Program-made: the position numbers and the translations under genes | Origin: Betaproteobacteria bacterium | GTDB lineage: Bacteria > Pseudomonadota > Gammaproteobacteria > Burkholderiales > SG8-39 | Reading direction: 5' to 3' | Length of the DNA stretch: 7,426 nt | Assembly: GCA_947467405.1 (NCBI GenBank) | Contig: CANIIN010000117.1 | Location: 1-7,426, forward strand | In this document: positions 1 to 5,426 of the stretch, in pieces | How the letters are laid out: the number at the start of each line of letters is the position of its first letter | How positions within the stretch are numbered: the first letter of the stretch is position 1 | Notes under the pieces: model-generated | The model's input: only the letters and a program-made list of their open reading frames with translations | Told to the model about the DNA's origin: nothing | The model's database searches: none

Positions 1-109
1 CGAGGATGATGCGGATCGGTTTGCTCGGATAGGCCTGCGCTTGCGCGCTGTGGATGCCGGATAGCGACAGGGCAATCGTGGTGAAAAGCAGGGCGAGACT
101 TTTACGCAT
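1..109 (-). CDS. Bug/TctC-family periplasmic solute receptor, N-terminal fragment
   Basis: Only the first 36 codons lie in the window; the rest runs off the left edge. The start ATG (109-107) follows a very strong Shine-Dalgarno AGGAGG (complement of 116-121) with a 6-nt spacer. The peptide opens with Lys/Arg, then a hydrophobic stretch and an Ala-Gln-Ala cleavage region, so it is a Sec signal peptide of about 24 residues. The mature start, AYPSKPIRIIL, is the hallmark opening of the Bug (tripartite tricarboxylate receptor, TctC) family, whose members bind carboxylates or similar small molecules in the periplasm. It closely resembles the same region of the complete Bug gene at 265-1248 (YPTKPIRLIL), so the two are tandem paralogues, each with its own ribosome site; a terminator lies between them. 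The ligand cannot be told from this fragment. Confidence 0.85.
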   Translation of the reverse strand, partial: MRKSLALLFTTIALSLSGIHSAQAQAYPSKPIRIIL

Positions 110-155
110 GTTTTTCCTCCTCAGGAAACATCGTACGGTCAGTGCCGGATCATTA

Positions 156-167
156 TGCACGAGTGCA
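156..167. promoter_or_regulatory. 12-bp palindrome upstream of the left-edge Bug gene
   Basis: TGCACGAGTGCA forms two 5-bp arms around GA, 47 bp upstream of the Bug start codon at 109. The motif TGCAC recurs at 184-188 and TGCA at 193-196. On the minus strand a CATAAT hexamer (157-152), resembling a -10 box, overlaps the palindrome, but I see no convincing -35. This fits an operator over a promoter. The evidence is only symmetry and position. Confidence 0.25.
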
Positions 168-196
168 ATATCTGCCGCCTCAATGCACAAAATGCA

Positions 197-229
197 AAGG
201 GCCCGCCGTCTTGCGATCGGCGGGCCCTT
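197..229 (-). terminator. Rho-independent terminator of the complete Bug gene
   Basis: Perfect 12-bp inverted repeat: left arm AAGGGCCCGCCG (197-208), right arm CGGCGGGCCCTT (218-229), with a 9-nt loop. It begins 36 bp past the stop codon of the Bug gene at 265. Read on the minus strand, the GC-rich stem is followed at once by a T-rich run (CCCTTTGCATTTTG). The position suggests that the two tandem Bug genes are separate transcription units. Confidence 0.85.
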
Positions 230-264
230 CCTGAAGTGATTGCGTTTTCTATTTGGCGCAGTGC

Positions 265-1248
265 CTATTGCGGCTCGAGGCCGGCCTTTTTGGCTTCCAC
301 GGCAAAGCGGCTGCGCTCGTTGACGATCAACTGCGAGAACACTTCGGGGGTATTGGCCACGACCTGCAAGCCGAGTTCGTTCATCTTGGTCGCGTAATCC
401 TTGTCGGCGGAGATCTTCACGGAATCCTGATGCAGCTGAGTGATGATGTTCTTCGCCGTGCCGGCCGGCGCGGCCAAGCCGAACCAGTAACCGCCCAGGC
501 CGCTGTACTTGCTCAGCTCGCGCAGCTCGGGGTACTTGCTCTCGCCGAACGCAGGCACGTTGGGCATGATGGGTGAACGCTCATTGGAGATCACGCCGAG
601 CAGCTTGATGCGGCCACTTTCGGACAGGCTCTTCGCGAACGAGCCCACCGGCGTGTAGTAAAAGTCGGCCTGCCCGGCGATGACGGCGGCTTGTGCCGGC
701 GTCTGGCCGTTGTAGCGCACTGTCTCGTACTTCAGGTTCATGGTGTTGCGGATCATTTCCATGCCGACCAGATCGGTGATGCTGATGTTGGCGTAGTTCA
801 GCTTGCCGGGATTGGCGCGCATGTAGTCGATCCACTCGTCGACCGTATTGAAGGGCGCCTTCGGCGTGGCGCCCATGATGTTCACGCCCTTGACCAGCTG
901 CGAGACGGGCACCAGTTCCTTCACCACATCGACGTTCCACGATTTCTGCAGCGCGGGACCGGACACCGTGCCGCCGGTGATGTAGAGCAGCGTGTAGCCG
1001 TCGGGCGCGGCCTGCGCCACGGCCTGGACGGCGATGAGTGTGGCGGCGCCGACGCGGTTCTCCACCACCACCGCCTGGTTGTGCAGGGCGCGCAGTTTGT
1101 CACCGAAAGTGCGCGCGGCGATGTCGGTGGCGCCGCCGGCTGGGTTGCCGAGGATCAGGCGGATCGGTTTGGTCGGGTAGTCCTGCGCGTTGGCGCCGGT
1201 GACGGCGGCGAGCAGCGCGGCGGCGATGAGGGTATGGGTGATGCGCAT
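265..1248 (-). CDS. Bug/TctC-family tripartite tricarboxylate receptor (periplasmic binding protein)
   Basis: 327-residue secreted solute-binding protein, a usual length for the family. Residues 1-21 are a Sec signal peptide ending ANA before QDYP. Family marks in order: YPTKPIRLIL at about 24-33, the GGATDIAAR segment near 37-45 that normally lines the ligand pocket, the APDGYTLL motif near 83-90, NPGKLNYA in the middle, a GQTPAQAAVIAGQADF segment, and LAAPAGTAKNI near the C-terminus. Such receptors either feed a TctA/TctB-type transporter or act as orphan sensors; no membrane TctA/TctB genes are present here, so it looks like an orphan. I chose ATG 1248 because it directly precedes the signal peptide and has GGAG (complement of 1258-1261) 9 nt upstream. 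An in-frame ATG at 1320 would add a 24-residue charged leader ahead of the signal and was rejected. A hairpin terminator follows the gene. The ligand is not predictable. Confidence 0.93.
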   Translation of the reverse strand: MRITHTLIAAALLAAVTGANAQDYPTKPIRLILGNPAGGATDIAARTFGDKLRALHNQAVVVENRVGAATLIAVQAVAQAAPDGYTLLYITGGTVSGPALQKSWNVDVVKELVPVSQLVKGVNIMGATPKAPFNTVDEWIDYMRANPGKLNYANISITDLVGMEMIRNTMNLKYETVRYNGQTPAQAAVIAGQADFYYTPVGSFAKSLSESGRIKLLGVISNERSPIMPNVPAFGESKYPELRELSKYSGLGGYWFGLAAPAGTAKNIITQLHQDSVKISADKDYATKMNELGLQVVANTPEVFSQLIVNERSRFAVEAKKAGLEPQ

Positions 1249-1280
1249 GAGAATTTTCTCCAAAGCAGATCGTGACGATG

Positions 1281-1304
1281 TGTCGTAGCGGATGTCGTAG
1301 CGGA
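1281..1304. repeat. Tandem 12-bp direct repeat in the Bug gene leader
   Basis: The unit TGTCGTAGCGGA occurs twice in a row with no mismatch (1281-1292 and 1293-1304), 33 to 56 bp upstream of the Bug start codon at 1248. It lies between a possible -10 box (CATAAT, complement of 1319-1324) and the ribosome site, so it would be in the 5' untranslated leader. It may be a simple duplication or a repeated binding site. Confidence 0.6.
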
Positions 1305-1323
1305 TGCCGCCAGCCGACATTAT

Positions 1324-1346
1324 GCCGGACTGAGCAGTGTTCCGGC
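1324..1346. promoter_or_regulatory. Dyad GCCGGA-N11-TCCGGC upstream of the Bug gene
   Basis: Two 6-bp inverted arms (1324-1329 and 1341-1346) separated by 11 nt. The dyad touches a CATAAT hexamer on the minus strand (1324-1319) that could be the -10 box of the Bug gene. Spacing suits a dimeric regulator such as a LysR protein. Short GC-rich dyads occur by chance in such DNA, so support is weak. Confidence 0.25.
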
Positions 1347-1400
1347 AGCGCAGACGCCTTGCGAAGCGGTGTCATGGGATGAACCGGTTGGCTCGATGCC

Positions 1401-1441
1401 ATGCCTTGAAGATCCGCTCCAGACGGGCATCTTCAAGGCAT
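1401..1441. repeat. Palindromic repeat, copy 1 (13-bp stem, 15-nt loop)
   Basis: Perfect inverted repeat: arms ATGCCTTGAAGAT (1401-1413) and ATCTTCAAGGCAT (1429-1441) around a 15-nt loop (1414-1428). The loop contains GCTCCAGACGGGC (1416-1428), which is found unchanged in a second palindrome at 5305-5354. It begins 40 bp downstream of the purK stop codon, in the gap before the Bug gene. No T-run follows the stem on the minus strand, so it is not a classic intrinsic terminator for purK, though it could still protect the mRNA end. Confidence 0.8.
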
Positions 1442-1480
1442 TCGTTCATGGTTGTCGGTGGAGCGGAAAGGCAAGCCCTG

Positions 1481-2701
1481 TCACGCCGACATGGAGATGG
1501 GCAATGCTTCCTCCCGTGCTGCGCCAGCAGCGTTCTGCGTGGTGACGACGGCCGGTTGGCGTTGCCGGCGCAGCATTCGGCGAATCGATGTGGCCAGGTC
1601 GATGGCCTGGTCGGCGCTTTCCGCAGCAAGCGTCATGTGACCCATCTTGCGGCCGGGCCGCGCGCCGCGCTTGCCGTACAGATGCAGCCGCAGGTTCGGA
1701 TGACCGAGGGCGGCGGTCCAGTCCGGCTCGCCGTCATCCCAGACATCGCCGAGCAGATTGGCCATGGCCACGGCTTGTCCTGGGCGCGACAGTCCTGCGT
1801 CCCCCAGCGGCAAGCCGGCCAGCACGCGCACCTGCTGATCGAACTGCGAGGCATGGCAGGCGTCGATGGTGAAATGGCCGCTATTGTGCGGGCGTGGCGC
1901 GATCTCGTTCACCAGCAAGCGCTCATCCATGGTGATGAAGAACTCCACGCACAGCACGCCGCGGTAGTCGAGTGCCTCGGCGATGCGCGTCGCGGTGCGC
2001 ACCGCCCGGTCGTGCAGGTCCGCCGAGATCGGCGCCGGCACGACGCTGAGGTCGAGAATGCCGTCGACGTGCCGGTTCAGCGGCACGGGATGCACGGCGA
2101 TGGCACCGTTGGCGGCGCGCGCCAGGATGACCGAACATTCGTCGCGCAGATTCACGCGTTTTTCCAGCACGGATGGCGTGCCCAGTCGTGACAGCGCGGC
2201 GCGTAATTCGGGCAGCGAATTGACCGCGGCCTGGCCCTTGCCGTCGTAGCCGTCACGACTGGTCTTCAGTACGCCGGGCAGGAGTTTGGCAATGTCGGCT
2301 GCGTTCGCATCGATGTCGGCGGCGTCATGCAGCACGCGGTGCGGCACCACGTCGACGCCGTGATCGGCAAGGAAGGATTTCTCGCGCGCCCGATCCTGCG
2401 CCACGTGCAGCGCGCGCGCGTCCGGTGCGACGGGAATGCGTTGCGCAATATGTTCCAGCGCGGCGGCCGGCACGTTTTCCGTTTCGATGGTGACCGCTGC
2501 GCAGTGCTCGGCCATGGTCTGCCAGGCCGCCGCATCGTTCAGTGCTGCGCAGACATGCAGGTCGGCGACCCCGGAGGCCGGCGCATGGGGGTCTGGATCG
2601 AGGATGGCGACGCGGTAACCCAGCCGGTGCGCCGCCAGCGCGAACAGGCGCGCCAGTTGGCCGCCGCCCAGCACGCCCAGCATGGCGCCCGGATGGATCA
2701 C
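1481..2701 (-). CDS. purK: N5-carboxyaminoimidazole ribonucleotide synthetase PurK
   Basis: ATP-grasp enzyme of purine synthesis: AIR + ATP + HCO3- gives N5-CAIR + ADP + Pi. From the chosen start the protein has 406 residues. Visible marks: LGVLGGGQLARLF at 8-20 (N-terminal preATP-grasp fold), TIETENVP at 71-78, KTSRDGYDGKGQ at 146-157 (ATP-grasp loop), VLEKRVNLRDECSVILAR at 178-195, HPVPLNRHVDGIL at 204-216, and VNEIAPRPHNSGHFTIDAC at 264-282 with SQFDQQVR following. LYGKRGARPGRKMGH lies at 341-355. All core blocks are intact. The C-terminus from about 376 is an Arg/Ala-rich tail beyond the usual end of shorter homologues such as the E. coli enzyme. I chose GTG 2701 because relatives usually start a few residues before PGA-LGVLGGGQ and because its GTGA overlaps the purE stop, a sign of translational coupling. 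ATG 2683 is the alternative. Confidence 0.95.
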   Translation of the reverse strand: MIHPGAMLGVLGGGQLARLFALAAHRLGYRVAILDPDPHAPASGVADLHVCAALNDAAAWQTMAEHCAAVTIETENVPAAALEHIAQRIPVAPDARALHVAQDRAREKSFLADHGVDVVPHRVLHDAADIDANAADIAKLLPGVLKTSRDGYDGKGQAAVNSLPELRAALSRLGTPSVLEKRVNLRDECSVILARAANGAIAVHPVPLNRHVDGILDLSVVPAPISADLHDRAVRTATRIAEALDYRGVLCVEFFITMDERLLVNEIAPRPHNSGHFTIDACHASQFDQQVRVLAGLPLGDAGLSRPGQAVAMANLLGDVWDDGEPDWTAALGHPNLRLHLYGKRGARPGRKMGHMTLAAESADQAIDLATSIRRMLRRQRQPAVVTTQNAAGAAREEALPISMSA

Positions 2702-3243
2702 GGTTGCACCGGCAAGTCGGACGCCGCGATGCGCGCCGCTTCGCTGGCGCGAAAGGCTGCCAGGCGCTTCACCAGATCGGGTTCGCGGCCCGCCAGCATG
2801 GCGACGGCAAAGAGTCCGGCATTCGCCGCGCCGGCGATACCGATGGCGAAGGTGGCCACCGGCACGCCGCGCGGCATCTGCACGATGGAGAGCAGCGAGT
2901 CCATGCCCTGCAGGTGTTTCGAGGGCACGGGCACGCCCAGCACCGGCACCGTGGTCATGGCCGCCAGCATGCCGGGCAGGTGTGCGGCGCCGCCGGCGCC
3001 GGCGATGATGCAGGCCAGCCCTCGTTCGGCTGCGGCGCCCGCATACTCGACCAGCAAGTGCGGCGTGCGATGCGCCGACACCACGCGCGCCTCGAAGGCG
3101 ATGTCGAACTGGCGCAGTGTGTCGGCGGCGTGCTGCATCACCTCCCAGTCGCTGCTGCTGCCCATGACCACGCCGACGCGCACGACGCCGGCTTTCTTTG
3201 CGGGTGATGGTCGGACGGTCTTGTTGCTTATGAGGCGAGCCAT
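2698..3243 (-). CDS. purE: N5-CAIR mutase PurE (class I)
   Basis: Cytosolic enzyme that moves the carboxyl group of N5-CAIR to carbon to give CAIR, the step after PurK. 181 residues. Motifs: VGVVMGSSSDW at 23-33 (phosphate/nucleotide loop), VVSAHRTP at 54-61 with His58 matching the catalytic histidine of class I enzymes, AGAGGAAHLPGM at 81-92, GVPVPSKHLQGMDSLLSIVQMP at 103-124, and the NAGLFA helix near 141. The first 20 or so residues, rich in Lys, Arg and Pro, precede the conserved fold and look like a loose extension. ATG 3243 is preferred because ACGGAG stands 7 nt upstream; an internal GTG at codon 21 has no good ribosome site. The gene overlaps the end of the upstream permease by 16 bp and the purK start by 4 bp, so all three are probably co-transcribed and coupled. 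Confidence 0.96.
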   Translation of the reverse strand: MARLISNKTVRPSPAKKAGVVRVGVVMGSSSDWEVMQHAADTLRQFDIAFEARVVSAHRTPHLLVEYAGAAAERGLACIIAGAGGAAHLPGMLAAMTTVPVLGVPVPSKHLQGMDSLLSIVQMPRGVPVATFAIGIAGAANAGLFAVAMLAGREPDLVKRLAAFRASEAARIAASDLPVQP

Positions 3244-4199
3244 GTGGCAACTCCGTGATAGAGGGGGATACCGATGACGACGTTGAAGGGAAAGGTGATG
3301 CCCAAGGACAGCGTGAGATACAGCGATGGATTGGCTTCCGGCACGGCGAGGCGGATGGCCGGCGGCACGGCGATATAGGAGGCGCTGGCGCCCAGCACCG
3401 CGACCAGCGTCATGCCGCCGGGACCGAAGCCGAGCCAGGCGTGCGCGACGGCCAGGCCGATGGCGCCGCCCACCAGCGGCATGGCGATGCCGAACAGCGC
3501 CAGCTTCCAGCCGACGCGCCAGAAATCTTCCAGCCGCTTGGCGGCGTCCATGCCGAGTTCGAGCAGGAACAGGCATAGCGCGCCGGCGAAGATGGTCTGG
3601 TAGAAGGGCATGATCGAATCCAGGCTCTTTGGCGAGACCACCGCACCGATCAGCATGGTGCCGGCCAGCAGCAGCACGCTGCCGTGCGTGAGCGCCTTGC
3701 GGAACGCCGTGCCCACCCCGGCCGCCTCGCCGCTGACGCTGGCCGCGCGCCGAGCGCGCTGGGCGAGCAAGAGGCCGATGATGATGGCCGGCGCCTCCAT
3801 GACGGCGAGCATGATGACCGGGTAGCTCTCGAAGGCAATCTCGCGCGACTGCAGGTAGGCCACGGCGGTGAGGAAGGTGCCGGCGCTGACCGATCCATAG
3901 TGCGCGGCGATGGCCGCCGCGTTCAGCCCGTCGATGCGCAACAGCGCGGTGAGGATGGCGTACGCCACGATCGGCAGGGTGATGCCGAGTGCCAGCGCCG
4001 CGAGTACCGACTGCAATGCGATGCCGAGGGCGGCGTGGGCCAACTCTGCGCCGCCATGCAGGCCGATGCCGATCATCAGGTAGATGGACAAGGCGCGCGA
4101 CAGGTCGGCCGGGAACTTGAGGTCGGAGCGAACGGCTTGCGCCGTGGCGCCCAGGGCGAAGAACAGCAACGGCGGTATGAGCAGGGCGGTTAGTGGCAT
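3228..4199 (-). CDS. sbtA: SbtA-like sodium-dependent bicarbonate permease (DUF897 family)
   Basis: 323-residue inner-membrane protein with about ten hydrophobic segments (near 5-22, 36-55, 62-84, 93-117, 126-147, 173-189, 199-219, 231-255, 262-285, 294-314). They form two five-helix halves joined by a basic cytosolic linker (about 148-172). The family signatures are clear: AAHYGSVSAGTFLTAVAYL near 98-116 in the first half, and in the second half LGASASYIAVPPAIRLAVPE at 269-288 followed by ANPSLYLTLSLGITFPFN at 289-306, which strongly resembles cyanobacterial SbtA. Those proteins import HCO3- with Na+. Proteobacterial members are annotated by similarity, so the substrate here is inferred. ATG 4199 has GGAAG 8 nt upstream. 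The 3' end overlaps purE by 16 bp. A CbbR-like regulator is divergent. No SbtB partner gene follows; purE sits in its place. Confidence 0.88.
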   Translation of the reverse strand: MPLTALLIPPLLFFALGATAQAVRSDLKFPADLSRALSIYLMIGIGLHGGAELAHAALGIALQSVLAALALGITLPIVAYAILTALLRIDGLNAAAIAAHYGSVSAGTFLTAVAYLQSREIAFESYPVIMLAVMEAPAIIIGLLLAQRARRAASVSGEAAGVGTAFRKALTHGSVLLLAGTMLIGAVVSPKSLDSIMPFYQTIFAGALCLFLLELGMDAAKRLEDFWRVGWKLALFGIAMPLVGGAIGLAVAHAWLGFGPGGMTLVAVLGASASYIAVPPAIRLAVPEANPSLYLTLSLGITFPFNVVIGIPLYHGVATWLAS

Positions 4200-4310
4200 G
4201 GTGATGGCTTCCGGTCTTCTGGGGATGCGATGACCGCCATCTTGGGGCAGATGATCAATAGAGTAAAATCGTATTTATTGACAATTATCATCTACGAATA
4301 TCTATATATT
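4200..4310. promoter_or_regulatory. AT-rich divergent promoter/operator between permease operon and LysR gene
   Basis: This 111-bp gap contains, from 4255 to 4310, the most AT-rich stretch in the window. On the plus strand a perfect -35 hexamer TTGACA lies at 4278-4283 with poor -10 candidates near 4301-4310; TTGGGG (4242-4247) with TAAAAT (4264-4269), 16-nt spacer, is an alternative. On the minus strand TTGTCA (4284-4279) and TATTGA (18-nt spacer) could drive the permease. Overlapping these are TTA-N7-TTA (4275-4287), matching the TNA-N7/8-TNA half-site described for CbbR proteins; the near-palindrome TGACAATTATCA (4279-4290), which gives T-N11-A from 4278; and a wider TCGTA/TACGA pair (4269-4273, 4293-4297). 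The layout suits one LysR-bound site controlling both directions, with self-repression. Confidence 0.6.
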
Positions 4311-5279
4311 ATGGCGATACCCCGACTGACCCTCAGGCAGCTGAAAGTGTTCGAGACCGTGGCGCGGCTGTCGGGATTCAATCGCGCCGCGAGCGAACTT
4401 CACTTGGCGCAACCGACCATCTCGATGCAGGTCAAGCAGCTCTCCGACAGCATCGGCATGCCGCTCATCGAGCAGCTCGGCAAGAAGATCTACGTCACCG
4501 AAGCGGGTGCTGCGGTACAGACCGCGGCGCGCGAAGTGTTCGAGTCGCTGGAACGGTTGCAGATGCACGTGGCGCAGTTGCAGGGACTGCAGCAGGGCCG
4601 CCTCAAGGTGTCGGTGGTGACCACCGCCAAGTACTTCATTCCGCGCCTGCTCGGCCCGTTCACGCGCCACTATCCCGGCATCGACATCGCCATGGACGTG
4701 GGCAACCGCAGCGAGATCCTCAATCGTTTGTCGCGCAACGAGGACGATCTCTACATCATGGGCATGCCGCCGGCCGGCATGGACATCCGGCGCCATCCAT
4801 TCGTGGAGAATCCCATCGTGGCCGTGGCGCCGCGCGGCCACGCGCTGGCGGGCCAGCGCAAGGTGAGCCTGGCGCGGCTCGCCGCAGAACCCTTCCTGCT
4901 GCGCGAGTCGGGGTCGGGCACGCGCATGGCGACGGAGCGCTTTCTCAAGGAACACGGTGTGCGCCTCAATGTGCGCATGGAGCTCGGCAGCAACGAGGCC
5001 ATCAAGCAGGCGGTGGAGGGCGGTCTCGGGCTGTCGCTGCTGTCGCTGCACGCGGTCAAGGCCGAACTGAAACGGCGCGAACTGGTGCTGCTGGACGTCG
5101 AGCACCTGCCGATCAGGCGCTCCTGGTACATCGTGCATCGCGCCGGCAAGGAGTTGTCCATCGTCGCCCGCACATTCTTCGATTACCTCAAGGCGGAAGG
5201 CGTCGTGCTCGAACGCGAACTGGCGGCGATGCGCCAGCCTGTGGCAGCGAAGAAGTCGCGGCGCAAAGCGACGAAGTGA
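4311..5279 (+). CDS. LysR-family transcriptional regulator, CbbR-like
   Basis: 322-residue DNA-binding regulator. The winged helix-turn-helix covers about residues 6-66: LTLRQLKVFETVARLSGFNR, then AASELHLAQPTISMQVKQL and the wing EQLGKKIYVTEAG, a wording typical of CbbR-type regulators of CO2 fixation and carbon uptake genes. A linker helix (about 68-95) leads to the substrate-binding domain (about 97-300), which keeps GMPPAGMDI, FLLRESGSGTR and ELGSNEAIKQAVEGGLGLSLLS. The C-terminal end is a basic tail, KKSRRKATK. ATG 4311 is chosen because the family starts a few residues before TLRQL; an in-frame ATG at 4230 would add a 27-residue hydrophobic leader not known in the family. There is no Shine-Dalgarno before 4311. 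It is divergent from the bicarbonate permease, its most likely target. It could instead be a general LysR regulator with another co-inducer. Confidence 0.92.
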   Translation: MAIPRLTLRQLKVFETVARLSGFNRAASELHLAQPTISMQVKQLSDSIGMPLIEQLGKKIYVTEAGAAVQTAAREVFESLERLQMHVAQLQGLQQGRLKVSVVTTAKYFIPRLLGPFTRHYPGIDIAMDVGNRSEILNRLSRNEDDLYIMGMPPAGMDIRRHPFVENPIVAVAPRGHALAGQRKVSLARLAAEPFLLRESGSGTRMATERFLKEHGVRLNVRMELGSNEAIKQAVEGGLGLSLLSLHAVKAELKRRELVLLDVEHLPIRRSWYIVHRAGKELSIVARTFFDYLKAEGVVLERELAAMRQPVAAKKSRRKATK

Positions 5280-5304
5280 AGCCGCAAGGACGCATGCCCC
5301 ACAG

Positions 5305-5354
5305 GGCGAATGCCTGAAGACCGGCTCCAGACGGGCGTCTTTGAGCCATTCGCC
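5305..5354. repeat. Palindromic repeat, copy 2
   Basis: Imperfect inverted repeat: outer arms GGCGAATG (5305-5312) and CATTCGCC (5347-5354), inner arms AAGAC (5317-5321) and GTCTT (5337-5341), around a 15-nt loop (5322-5336). The 13-nt core GCTCCAGACGGGC (5324-5336) is identical to that of the palindrome at 1401-1441 and in the same plus-strand orientation. The pair closing the loop is C-G here and T-A in copy 1, a compensated change. It lies 25 bp past the LysR stop, between convergent genes. No T-run follows on either strand. Confidence 0.75.
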
Positions 5355-5380
5355 ATGCCGACGACAACCGTCGCGGCATG
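5354..5380. terminator. Hairpin between convergent genes (possible bidirectional terminator)
   Basis: CATGCCG (5354-5360), a bulged A, CGAC (5362-5365), loop AACC, then GTCG (5370-5373) and CGGCATG (5374-5380): an 11-bp stem with one bulge. It sits in the 147-bp gap between the ends of the LysR gene and the cytochrome gene, 47 bp past the cytochrome stop. Position suggests a shared transcription end, but no T-run is present on either strand, so an intrinsic terminator is unproven. A small tandem duplication, GGCGCGTA twice (5393-5408), lies between the hairpin and the cytochrome stop. Confidence 0.4.
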
Positions 5381-5426
5381 CAATCCGGCGCGGGCGCGTA
5401 GGCGCGTAGTCGTGCCGTGAAGCGGC

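Noticed and set aside
1249..1320. Longer N-terminus for the Bug receptor from an ATG at 1320
   Set aside because: It would place 24 charged residues in front of a clear signal peptide; part of it is just the translated tandem 12-bp repeat (RYDIRYD). ATG 1248 has its own ribosome site.
2327..3277. Long plus-strand open frames opposite purK, purE, the Bug gene and the permease
   Set aside because: They lie antisense to genes with clear motifs, carry no recognisable domains themselves, and show the Arg/Ala/Gly-rich make-up expected of GC-rich antisense frames.
2698..3576. Upstream extension of PurE into the permease gene, or a purE-purK fusion
   Set aside because: The extension is out-of-frame permease sequence. 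PurE has its own stop at 2698-2700, and PurK lies in another frame with a 4-bp overlap, so there is no fusion.
4230..4310. Longer N-terminus for the LysR protein from an ATG at 4230
   Set aside because: It would translate the AT-rich promoter region into a hydrophobic leader not seen in the family; the helix-turn-helix expects a start at 4311.
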